From: Athalassotoga sp964433875
GTDB taxonomy: Bacteria; Thermotogota; Thermotogae; Mesoaciditogales; Mesoaciditogaceae
Direction: 5' to 3'
DNA: 34,190 nt
NCBI GenBank assembly: GCA_964433875.1
Contig: CAYSSO010000018.1
Location: 1 to 34,190 of the forward strand
The position numbers were made by a program, and so were the translations under genes. Below the pieces are notes generated by a model, which was not told where the DNA came from, searched no databases, and saw nothing but the letters and a program-made list of their open reading frames with translations. Each line of letters opens with the position of its first letter. Position 1 is the first letter of the stretch. This document shows, piece by piece, positions 1 through 7,442 of this stretch.

Positions 1-1
1 T

Positions 2-1258
2 GATGTCATAATTCACCTCCCGCAGCCGTACGCTCCATTCCTTTACATACTCGCAGGCCCCGTCTCGAACTGGTCTGCAATTCTTGATCAAAAATGGGCC
101 GCTGATCACAACGCGTGGGACGGATCGGCAAATGACTGGTGGTACTACCACAATCCTGAGCAGAGCAATGATCCTCTTGGAAATATAGAAAATGGTACGG
201 GCCCGTACATGGTTCAATATATAACGCCCGGACGTGAGGTCGCGCTGACAAGGTTTGACGAATATTGGCAGGGACCTGCAAAGATCAAATACGCGGTTGT
301 GAAATATGTAAATGAATTCACGACAAGTCTTCTCGATCTTCAGGCCGGACAGGCAGACGCGATAAGCGTTCCATTGCAAAACCTCTCCGAAGTTCAAGGC
401 GTAAATGGAGTTAACGTCGTTACTGACCTTCCAACACTTGGGGTCTACGGTATAGCCTTTCAATGGAATATAGCCTCTCAGGGTAATCCCTATATAGGAT
501 CGGGCAAATTAGATGGCAACGGAATTCCACCCGATTTCTTCTCCAATTTGGATGTCAGAAAGGCATTCGAATATCTCTTCCCGTATAAATTGTTTATTCA
601 GCAAGCCTTAAATGGTATGGCCCTTCAGCCTAACAGCGCCATAATAAAAGGATTGTTAGGATACGATCCTTCTCTTCCAACCTATGAGCAAGATCTTTCA
701 AAAGCCGTCGAATATTTCAAAAAAGCCTACAATGGTCAACTGTGGGAGAAGGGCTTCAAATTCACCGCCGTTTACGATACCGGAGACACAACGCATCAAC
801 TTGCCCTTCAGGCCTTGAGTGATGCGGCAAGGAGATTAAATCCAAAATTCCAGATAAATGTCGTTGGAGAATTGTGGTCGAATTATCTTGCAGATGAGAT
901 TTCGCAGAAACTCCCGATGTTTATAGCGATATGGTTTGCGGACTATCCAGATCCTTACGACTTTGCAGATGCATTTTACGCCTCGACCGGCGCTTACAGT
1001 GCGAATTTTGGACAAAATTACATAGATTTTGCCCAGAAAAATATGGATCCACTTGTAAGCCAACTTATAAATACCATCGAACCTTCTCAGAGAGCCAAAA
1101 TAGCACAAAAATTAACACAACTCGACCATGATAATGCGCTCTATATATGGACAGATCAGCCCGAGGGATACTGGGTTGCGAGATCGTGGGTTAAGGGATG
1201 GTATTATAACGCCGAGATTGCCGAAATGGGACCTTATTTCTACGTCCTTTCAAAGTAA
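2..1258 (+). CDS. ABC transporter substrate-binding protein, family 5 (DppA/OppA-like), 5'-truncated by window edge
   Basis: The frame is open from base 2 to the TAA at 1256-1258 and enters from outside the window, so about 418 C-terminal residues are present. Family 5 binding proteins are usually 550-620 residues, so roughly the N-terminal quarter to third, with the signal peptide, is missing. An in-frame ATG at 209 lies inside conserved sequence (NGTGPYMVQYITPGREVAL) and is not the start. This stretch and the late segment IWFADYPDPYDFADAFY are typical of the extracytoplasmic peptide/oligosaccharide-binding fold. The protein would deliver peptides or sugars to an ABC permease encoded upstream of the window. 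A strong terminator follows directly, so this is the last gene of its operon. Substrate cannot be told from sequence. Confidence 0.88.
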   Translation, partial: DVIIHLPQPYAPFLYILAGPVSNWSAILDQKWAADHNAWDGSANDWWYYHNPEQSNDPLGNIENGTGPYMVQYITPGREVALTRFDEYWQGPAKIKYAVVKYVNEFTTSLLDLQAGQADAISVPLQNLSEVQGVNGVNVVTDLPTLGVYGIAFQWNIASQGNPYIGSGKLDGNGIPPDFFSNLDVRKAFEYLFPYKLFIQQALNGMALQPNSAIIKGLLGYDPSLPTYEQDLSKAVEYFKKAYNGQLWEKGFKFTAVYDTGDTTHQLALQALSDAARRLNPKFQINVVGELWSNYLADEISQKLPMFIAIWFADYPDPYDFADAFYASTGAYSANFGQNYIDFAQKNMDPLVSQLINTIEPSQRAKIAQKLTQLDHDNALYIWTDQPEGYWVARSWVKGWYYNAEIAEMGPYFYVLSK

Positions 1259-1271
1259 GATTTTGAAATTC

Positions 1272-1297
1272 AAAGGGTGGGAAACCACCCTTTTTGT
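1272..1297 (+). terminator. Rho-independent terminator after the binding-protein gene
   Basis: A perfect 9-bp stem, AAAGGGTGG (1272-1280) with CCACCCTTT (1285-1293), closes a GAAA tetraloop and runs into a T-rich tract. It lies 14 bases after the stop codon. Confidence 0.93.
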
Positions 1298-1321
1298 TTT
1301 TGAAAATTTAAATTGTATAAT
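1294..1321 (+). promoter_or_regulatory. Candidate sigma70-type promoter for the thioesterase gene
   Basis: The -10 TATAAT at 1316-1321 is perfect. A weak -35, TTGTTT at 1294-1299, sits 16 bp upstream inside the terminator T-tract. The start codon is 20 bases downstream of the -10, leaving a short leader that holds the ribosome site. Confidence 0.5.
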
Positions 1322-1341
1322 ATTTCAAAAATGGAGGAAGT

Positions 1342-1773
1342 ATGAACAATATTTCTCATCTTGTCAAAAGTGAAGATTTGAACCATCATGGGACATTATT
1401 CGCTGGGAAAGTTGCCGAATGGTTTGTGGAAGCGACGTACATAGAAGCAAATCTTGCCTACAAACATCCCGAAAATCTTGTCTGTCTGAAGATACACGGT
1501 CTGAAATTCGTCAAGCCCATAAAAAATGGGAGCATAGTTAACATTAAGACATCTCTCGCCTATACGGGCAGGACAAGCATAATGGTTTACGGAAAGATAT
1601 ACAATGCCCTAAAGCCTGAGGATGTTATGGCCGAAGGATTTGTTACCTTTATTTCTGTAGATGAAGAAGGTAAAAAGCAACCTCACAACATAAATTTCAT
1701 TCCACAAACTGAAGAAGAAAAGGAAATCCATCAAAAAGCGCTTGAATTAAGAAAAAGTGAGATCCAAAGTTAA
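1342..1773 (+). CDS. Acyl-CoA thioesterase, hotdog fold (YciA/BACH family)
   Basis: The 143-residue product is one hotdog domain. The N-terminal segment LNHHGTLFAGKVAEWFVEA matches the conserved N-H-x-G-T-x-F-G-G-x-x-x-x-W/L-x-D/E block that carries the catalytic Asn/Asp and the hotdog helix in acyl-CoA hydrolases. The segment FVKPIKNGSIVNIKTSLAYTGRTSI is the usual central strand pair. Family members hydrolyse acyl-CoA to free acid and CoA in the cytoplasm, working as dimers of dimers or hexamers; chain-length preference cannot be read here. The ATG at 1342 is supported by GGAGGA at 1333-1338. The gene stands alone behind its own promoter, followed by gene debris. Confidence 0.85.
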   Translation: MNNISHLVKSEDLNHHGTLFAGKVAEWFVEATYIEANLAYKHPENLVCLKIHGLKFVKPIKNGSIVNIKTSLAYTGRTSIMVYGKIYNALKPEDVMAEGFVTFISVDEEGKKQPHNINFIPQTEEEKEIHQKALELRKSEIQS

Positions 1774-1795
1774 TAAATATAGTCAAGATAGAGAT

Positions 1796-2012
1796 GTGAA
1801 AATAGAGGAGAAAATAAACCAAATTTCTTCAAAACTCGACGAACTTGTCTCGAATACTTGAGAAATACAAAAAGTCGTTGGAGTGCCTACGACTTACACG
1901 ATTTATTCAAAAGATGAATTTGTCAATCAACTTCAGGAAGCCATAAATGCCCACAAAAATTGGCTTAGCAAACTCGAAGCCGAAGTTCAAAATGAAATCG
2001 TTGTCGATAGAG
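1796..2012 (+). pseudogene. Decayed fragment, possibly a CZB (chemoreceptor zinc-binding)-like domain
   Basis: Reading from GTG 1796 gives VKIEEKINQISSKLDELVSN, then an in-frame TGA at 1859-1861, then continues open with EIQKVVGVPTTYTIYSKDEF and LQEAINAHKNWLSKLEAEV. The last segment resembles the first helix of CZB domains (x-A-x-x-A-H-x-x-W-x-x-x-L). The downstream CZB zinc ligands (C-x-F-G-x-W and a later His) are absent, because sequence homology stops near 2010 where an HD-GYP remnant on the other strand ends. The frame stays open to 2143, but that part is antisense to the HD-GYP remnant. A stop codon plus a missing C-terminus argue for a dead gene. The CZB assignment is tentative. Confidence 0.4.
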
Positions 2013-2014
2013 AT

Positions 2015-2420
2015 TTAAGTCTTAAAAGTCCATCCACTTTTGAAGACTCTACCGCATGCTTTAACGACATTTGCATCGTAAAGAATGCCGCCATTCCTGT
2101 CTATCTCATCAAGGCCGCCTCTATTCCAAGTGCCGTTCTGTAAGATCTGTGTGATGATATCGTCTCGACTATATCTGCAACGGCCAGGATCTTGCCACCT
2201 ATTACCATTTCGTCTTCGGATATTCCAAATGGTCTTTTATGAGTTCGAATTTTGTCTTTTTAAGTTTAGAAGGCTTTGTGAGTATATCGAGAGAAATACT
2301 TATCTTTCCGATATCATGAAGAAAACCTGCAATCTCTATCGATTTCATCTCGCTAACTTTTAGTCTCATTTCTTTTGCGATAGTATCATTCTCGGGCACA
2401 GCATGTCAATTTGGATCTTG
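2015..2420 (-). pseudogene. HD-GYP domain (c-di-GMP phosphodiesterase-like) gene remnant
   Basis: Three reading frames on the minus strand together spell a broken HD-GYP domain. Frame 1 (about 2399 down to 2202) reads SEMKSIEIAGFLHDIGKISI and then LDILTKPSKLKKTKFELIKDH, the HD half. Frame 2 (about 2220 down to 2101) reads GGKILAVADIVETISSHRSY then RTALGIEAAL. Frame 3 (about 2110 down to a TAA at 2015-2017) reads DEIDRNGGILYDANVVKACG and ends GWTFKT. The stretch between IKDH and the second block, which should hold the HHE..DGSGYP motif (the GYP half), is deleted. Two frameshifts and one internal deletion make it non-functional. Intact relatives hydrolyse cyclic di-GMP. No intact parent copy is in the window. 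Confidence 0.82.
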
Positions 2421-2442
2421 AAAATACATGCTTTATATTCAT

Positions 2443-2472
2443 TTTACATTTATGAGGTAGATAATCTATAAT
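2443..2472 (+). promoter_or_regulatory. Candidate sigma70-type promoter for the DUF488 gene
   Basis: A -35 TTTACA at 2443-2448 and a perfect -10 TATAAT at 2467-2472 are separated by 18 bp. The start codon follows 22 bases after the -10. Confidence 0.6.
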
Positions 2473-2494
2473 TCGTGTGTAAGGAGATGATCCT

Positions 2495-2851
2495 ATGATA
2501 AAGTTAAAGCGCGTGTACGATGAGGTTGAGAATGATGATGGAAAGCGTTTTTTGGTTGAGAGATTGTGGCCGAGAGGGATCAAGCGCGAATCGATAAAAC
2601 TCGACGGCTGGCTCAAAGAGGTGGCACCAAGCACAGAACTACGCAAATGGTTTGGTCATGAGCCTGAGAAGTGGGAGGAATTCAAAAAGCGATACCTTGC
2701 AGAACTCGCAAATAAAGGGGATTATATGGAACCAATTTTGAGTGCCGCAAAAGATGGAAATGTTACTTTGCTTTACAGCGCAAAGGACAGGACACACAAT
2801 GGCGCTATCGTTTTAAAGGATTACATCGAAAAATTTGTGATAGGTAAGTAA
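2495..2851 (+). CDS. DUF488 family protein (YeaO-like)
   Basis: A 118-residue protein of the DUF488 family. The diagnostic stretch is RFLVERLWPRGIKRE followed by WLKEVAPSTELRKWFGHEP and FKKRYLAEL. The C-terminal half ends in a predicted strand-turn (GNVTLLYSAKD) seen across the family. The biochemical function of DUF488 is not established. The ATG at 2495 is placed by AAGGAG at 2481-2486. The gene is monocistronic, between the HD-GYP debris and the kdp operon. Confidence 0.88.
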   Translation: MIKLKRVYDEVENDDGKRFLVERLWPRGIKRESIKLDGWLKEVAPSTELRKWFGHEPEKWEEFKKRYLAELANKGDYMEPILSAAKDGNVTLLYSAKDRTHNGAIVLKDYIEKFVIGK

Positions 2852-3051
2852 CCTCAGACATCAAAATGTCCTCTATCAGAAAAAAACCTGCTTGGCTGTT
2901 TTTACAGTAAATTCTGATCGGACTTTTCCAAAGAATATCACGTCATGAATTTTTTGTACTGCTTTTTAAGGCAGTCCCATTTGGTGATAGAATAAAAAAG
3001 AAAAAAATTAAGGATCAATGACGATACTCTCAAACTTAAAGGAGGTTAAAA
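2852..3051 (+). other. Leader region of kdp; no gene or named RNA recognised
   Basis: A 200-base A+T-rich stretch. It contains a short inverted repeat, ACTGC (near 2958) with GCAGT (near 2971), and a possible weak -10 TAGAAT at 2988-2993. A strong ribosome site GGAGGT (3041-3046) serves kdpA. I looked for the c-di-AMP (ydaO-type) riboswitch often found ahead of K+ genes and saw no match to its conserved core. No kdpF-like small hydrophobic ORF was found. Confidence 0.4.
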
Positions 3052-4794
3052 TTGGCGAACGCAAGTAACTTGAATATTGCACTTGACTTACTTGAATTTG
3101 GAGTTTTCTTTGTCATTTTAACATTGCTTGTTAAACCTATTGGAAAATACATGGCAAAAGTTTACACTGGAGAGAAGGTTTTTTTAAGTTCTTTAATTTC
3201 TCCAGTTGAAAAATGGATTTATTGGCTAACAGGTGTTGAAGCCGATCATGATATGAACTGGAAAGAGTACGCTCTTTCCATGTTGTGGTTTAACTTTATA
3301 GGTTTTGCTGTGCTATTTTTGATACTCGTCTTTCAAGGTTACCTACCTCTAAATCCCGAACATTTCAAGGGATTTTCTTTATCTTTGGCTCTCAACACAG
3401 CAATCAGTTTCGTCACGAACACAAACTGGCAAGCGTATTCCGGAGAATCGATGGCAAGTTATTTCACACAAATGGCAGGACTTGCCGTACAGAATTTCTT
3501 ATCGGCCGCCACCGGTATGGCGATTCTCATTGCATTAATACGTGGAATCTCGCGAAAAAATGCCAAAGCAATTGGAAACTTTTGGGTTGATTTAACAAGA
3601 AGCACACTTTACATCTTACTCCCATTGTCAGTGATAGCAGCCATTTTTTTCTTGTCTCAGGGTGTTATACAAAACTTCGATTCTTACAAAGTAGTCGATT
3701 TTCTCCAGCCTGTTGTGACGCAAAGTGGAACCGTGACACATCAAGTCCTTCCAATGGGGCCTGTGGCTTCTCAAGAGGCAATAAAACTGCTCGGTACAAA
3801 TGGAGGAGGATTCTTTGACGCAAATTCGGCTCATCCTTACGAAAATCCAAATCCTCTGACGAATTTTATCGAAGCATTCTTGATAATTTTGATTCCTGCC
3901 GCGTTGACATATACGTTTGGGAAAATGGTGGGTGATACAAGGCAGGGATGGGCCATATACATTGTTATGCTTTCGATATTGATCATCTTTTTGGGCGTGC
4001 AATATTACTCCCAAATAAGAGGTGATCCGCTGATAACAAATATGGGAGTTTCAGGACCTTACATGGAGGGGATGGAAGCAAGATTCGGAGTAGGTGGAAG
4101 TGTGCTATTTTCGACCATTACAACAGGTACATCCGGCGGGGCTGTCAATACGTCTATGGATTCGTTAACACCAATAGGCGGTATGAGTTCGATGTTATTA
4201 ATGCTTTTAAGTGAGGTTGCTTTTGGAGGAGTCGGAACAGGTCTTTATACAATGCTCGCTTTTGTAATTATAGCCGTATTTATAGCGGGACTTATGATAG
4301 GTAGAACTCCGGAATATATGGGTAAAAAGATAGAAGTGAAGGAAATGTGGATGGCTATTATAACGGCCTTAACTTCAGGAATCGTAATACTTATATTTAC
4401 ATCTATAGCGCTGGTAACAAAAAACGGAACGTCTTCCATTTTAAATCCCGGAGCGCACGGGTTAAGCGAGATTCTTTACGCGTTTGCTTCGACTGCGAAT
4501 AACAACGGAAGCGCCTTTGCGGGATTAAATGCCAATACGCTCTTTTACAACTTAACGACTGGCTTTGCAATGCTTATCGGTAGATATATTCCTGCCATAG
4601 CTACGCTTGTCATGGCCGGATCTCTGGCAGAAAAAAAATATACGCCACCTAACGTCGGCACATTGCCGACTCACAAACCGGCATTTATGGTGTGGCTCTT
4701 TGCCGTCATTATAATAGTCGGCGCCTTGACATTTTTTGCAGCCCTCTCAATGGGTCCGGTTGTGGAAAACCTCATCATGTGGGGAGGAATTTGA
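3052..4794 (+). CDS. kdpA: Potassium-transporting ATPase, channel-like subunit KdpA
   Basis: The 580-residue membrane protein is the K+-selective, channel-like subunit of the high-affinity KdpFABC pump. The four pore-loop signatures are present in order: TNTNWQAYSGE, GTNGGGFFDANSAHPYENP, TTGTSGGAVNTSMDS and ANNNGSAFAG, each carrying a selectivity-filter glycine. About ten hydrophobic segments are visible. Length is slightly above the usual 557-570. Translation starts at TTG 3052, five bases after GGAGGT; no better ATG exists near the conserved N-terminus. It is the first gene of kdpABC-kdpD, with kdpB starting two bases after its stop. No kdpF is visible. Confidence 0.96.
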   Translation: MANASNLNIALDLLEFGVFFVILTLLVKPIGKYMAKVYTGEKVFLSSLISPVEKWIYWLTGVEADHDMNWKEYALSMLWFNFIGFAVLFLILVFQGYLPLNPEHFKGFSLSLALNTAISFVTNTNWQAYSGESMASYFTQMAGLAVQNFLSAATGMAILIALIRGISRKNAKAIGNFWVDLTRSTLYILLPLSVIAAIFFLSQGVIQNFDSYKVVDFLQPVVTQSGTVTHQVLPMGPVASQEAIKLLGTNGGGFFDANSAHPYENPNPLTNFIEAFLIILIPAALTYTFGKMVGDTRQGWAIYIVMLSILIIFLGVQYYSQIRGDPLITNMGVSGPYMEGMEARFGVGGSVLFSTITTGTSGGAVNTSMDSLTPIGGMSSMLLMLLSEVAFGGVGTGLYTMLAFVIIAVFIAGLMIGRTPEYMGKKIEVKEMWMAIITALTSGIVILIFTSIALVTKNGTSSILNPGAHGLSEILYAFASTANNNGSAFAGLNANTLFYNLTTGFAMLIGRYIPAIATLVMAGSLAEKKYTPPNVGTLPTHKPAFMVWLFAVIIIVGALTFFAALSMGPVVENLIMWGGI

Positions 4795-4795
4795 A

Positions 4796-6850
4796 ATGCG
4801 AATGAAAGATAATTCCATCTTCGACTTAAAATTGATAAAAAGCGCTCTAAAAGGATCTTTCAAAAAACTAAATCCGCTTGCTTTATATTCAAATCCAGTC
4901 ATGTTGGCAGTTGAGATAGGCAGTATCGTAACAACGCTTGAATTCATATTCGCATTTTTTATACATCGTGGAAGTCCTATATGGTTTTCGGGCATGATCT
5001 CTTTATGGCTTTGGTTAACGGTACTTTTTTCGAATTTTGCCGAATCCATAGCTGAGAGTCGCGGGAAGGCAAGGGCAGAATCGATGAGAAAAACAAGAAC
5101 TGAGATAATGGCAAAGAAACTCAAAAGCCCTTCCTTCGATAGCGCATATGATATGGTGCCTTCTACGAAATTGCAAAAAGGAGATTACATACTCGTCGAA
5201 GCGAATGATCTTATAGCCAGTGATGGAGAGGTAGTAGAAGGAGCAGCCCTTGTAAATGAAGCGGCAGTCACCGGAGAATCGGCTCCAGTTGTAAGAGAGG
5301 CCGGAGGAGATAGAAGCGCCGTAACCGGTGGGACAAAGGTTGTATCGAATAAGATCATAGTGAAAGTAACGGCAGATCCGGGCGAAACCTTTCTTGACAA
5401 AATGATTTCACTGGTAGAAGGGGCAAAAAGAAGAAAGACACCAAATGAGGTGGCTCTTGAGGTATTACTCATAGCGTTAACCGTGACTTTCATACTCGTT
5501 GTTATAAACTTGAGTGCACTTTCCATTTACAGCGTTCAATCAGTTGGAAAGGGAACGTCGGTATCATTGACTATACTTGTTGCCCTCTTTGTTTGTCTTG
5601 CTCCGACGACGATAGCCGCTCTGCTTCCAGCCATTGGAATTGCCGGTATGGATAGATTGTTCAGAAAAAATGTCATAGCTCTTTCGGGAAAGGCAATAGA
5701 AGCAGCCGGAGATGTAAACGTTTTGCTTTTGGATAAGACAGGTACGATAACACTCGGCAACAGAGAAGCGGCCGAGTTCATACCGGTTGGGAACCATACG
5801 GAACAAGAATGCGCGGAGGTTGCACTAATGTCTTCATTGACGGACGAAACTCCCGAAGGAAGGAGTATTGTTGTCTTTGCAAAAACAAAGTATAAATTGC
5901 GCGCGACGGAACTTCCGAAGAATGCAAAAACTATAAGTTTTAGCGCAAAAACAAGAATGAGCGGTATAGATGTGGAAAACCATCGTTACCGTAAAGGATC
6001 TGCAGATTCGATGATTGAATACATAAAGAGTTTAGGTGGAAAGATTCCGGACGATCTTCAACAAAAAGTCGAAAGAGTCGCCAAAGCGGGAGGTACACCG
6101 CTTGTCATAAGCAAAGACGCGGAAATAATAGGCGTTATAAATCTGAAGGATATTTTAAAGAAAGGAATTCAGGAACGTTTTCAGCAGTTAAGACGCATGG
6201 GAATAAAAACCATCATGATAACAGGAGATAATCCTCTTACGGCCGCAACTATCGCAGCCGAGGCCCAGGTTGATGACTTTGTAGCGGAAGCGAAACCAGA
6301 AGATAAATTGAAACTCATCAGAAAATATCAAGAGCAGGGATACATGGTTGCCATGACTGGAGATGGCACAAATGACGCCCCTGCCCTTGCTCAGGCCGAC
6401 GTCGCTGTGGCCATGAATACAGGAACACAGCCTGCGCGCGAGGCCGCGAATGTCATAGATCTTGACAGTAATCCGACAAAACTACTCGATATAGTGGAGA
6501 TAGGAAAACACATGTTAATGACAAGAGGAGCATTGACAACTTTCAGCATCGCAAATGATATAGCAAAATACTTTGTCATTATTCCGGCAGCAGTGGCGTC
6601 CATATACCCACAATTGCAGGTTTTGAATGTCATGCATCTTACAAATCCATATCTCGCTATTTTATCGGCCGTAATATTCAACGCGATAATAATTCCGATC
6701 TTAATCCCGCTCGCTCTAAAGGGAACGTGGTACAAACCCATGCCGGCGGATAAATTGTTAACTTACAATTTGCTCATTTACGGGGGCGGCGGTTTGATAG
6801 TACCATTTATCGGTATAAAGTTGATCTACATGCTTATAAGTCTGATATGA
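4796..6850 (+). CDS. kdpB: Potassium-transporting P-type ATPase subunit KdpB
   Basis: A P-type ATPase of 684 residues that hydrolyses ATP to drive K+ uptake through KdpA. Visible motifs are TGES at residues 159-162, the phosphorylation motif DKTGT with Asp313, and the hinge TGDGTNDAPALAQADVAVA. Ser162 of TGES aligns with the serine known to be phosphorylated in E. coli KdpB to switch the pump off at high K+, so that control could exist here. The frame extends upstream into kdpA, but the ATG at 4796 sits eight bases after GGAGG (4783-4787) and gives the family N-terminus; ATG 4802 is an alternative. Confidence 0.96.
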   Translation: MRMKDNSIFDLKLIKSALKGSFKKLNPLALYSNPVMLAVEIGSIVTTLEFIFAFFIHRGSPIWFSGMISLWLWLTVLFSNFAESIAESRGKARAESMRKTRTEIMAKKLKSPSFDSAYDMVPSTKLQKGDYILVEANDLIASDGEVVEGAALVNEAAVTGESAPVVREAGGDRSAVTGGTKVVSNKIIVKVTADPGETFLDKMISLVEGAKRRKTPNEVALEVLLIALTVTFILVVINLSALSIYSVQSVGKGTSVSLTILVALFVCLAPTTIAALLPAIGIAGMDRLFRKNVIALSGKAIEAAGDVNVLLLDKTGTITLGNREAAEFIPVGNHTEQECAEVALMSSLTDETPEGRSIVVFAKTKYKLRATELPKNAKTISFSAKTRMSGIDVENHRYRKGSADSMIEYIKSLGGKIPDDLQQKVERVAKAGGTPLVISKDAEIIGVINLKDILKKGIQERFQQLRRMGIKTIMITGDNPLTAATIAAEAQVDDFVAEAKPEDKLKLIRKYQEQGYMVAMTGDGTNDAPALAQADVAVAMNTGTQPAREAANVIDLDSNPTKLLDIVEIGKHMLMTRGALTTFSIANDIAKYFVIIPAAVASIYPQLQVLNVMHLTNPYLAILSAVIFNAIIIPILIPLALKGTWYKPMPADKLLTYNLLIYGGGGLIVPFIGIKLIYMLISLI

Positions 6851-6860
6851 GGTGAACGGC

Positions 6861-7442
6861 ATGCTAAAACAATTGAAAATATCCATTTTGATTTTCTTGA
6901 TTTTTTTCGTGATAGTTGGCTTTTTATACCCTTTGCTGATAACGGCCATCGGGAATATCTTTTTCCCATGGCAGGCGAATGGAAGTATAATTTACAAAAA
7001 CGATAAGCCGATAGGATCTGAACTGATAGGGCAACCATTTTCAAATCCTGGTCTTTTCTGGCCGAGACCTTCTTCAACTGCTGATTTTCCCTACAATGCG
7101 CTCGATTCAGGTGGATCCAATCTTGGCCCAACAAACAAGGTGCTTATAAACCGTGTTGAAGAAAGGATAAAGATACTTAGAAATTCCGGCATAACTGGCG
7201 ATATACCTTCTGAACTTGTCCTTGGATCGGGAAGTGGTTTAGATCCGGATATCAATTTAGAATCTGCGCTTGTACAAATTCCAAGAATATCTAAAGTTAC
7301 CGGTATACCACAGAATATTTTGAGAAATCTCGTCTTTGATCATTTAAGCAATAGAACCTTTGGATTCATGGGCTCAAGGGTTATAAATGTTTTGGAATTA
7401 AACCTTGCATTGATGAATCTGGAGAAAGCATATGGTAAATGA
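6861..7442 (+). CDS. kdpC: Potassium-transporting ATPase subunit KdpC
   Basis: The 193-residue product has one N-terminal transmembrane helix (about residues 8-30) and the family blocks LIGQPFSNPGLFWPRPSST, SGGSNLGPTNKVLI and SALVQIPRISKVTGIP. KdpC is the small subunit that stabilises the Kdp complex and raises ATP affinity. AGGTGA at 6850-6855 selects the ATG at 6861; an in-frame GTG at 6852 lies inside that ribosome site. The last 11 bases overlap the start of the KdpD-like gene, suggesting translational coupling. Confidence 0.95.
   Translation: MLKQLKISILIFLIFFVIVGFLYPLLITAIGNIFFPWQANGSIIYKNDKPIGSELIGQPFSNPGLFWPRPSSTADFPYNALDSGGSNLGPTNKVLINRVEERIKILRNSGITGDIPSELVLGSGSGLDPDINLESALVQIPRISKVTGIPQNILRNLVFDHLSNRTFGFMGSRVINVLELNLALMNLEKAYGK

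Noticed and set aside
2852..3051. c-di-AMP (ydaO) riboswitch or kdpF ahead of kdpA
   Set aside because: No match to the riboswitch core and no small hydrophobic ORF; the only short ATG frame gives 16 ordinary residues.
3628..4014. Minus-strand ORF inside kdpA, and similar long antisense ORFs across kdpB, tricorn and the aldolase
   Set aside because: All are shadows of conserved plus-strand genes, with no ribosome sites or recognisable domains.
4736..4795. Earlier start for kdpB inside kdpA
   Set aside because: The 20 extra residues are just the +1 frame of the kdpA end; the ATG at 4796 has its own ribosome site.
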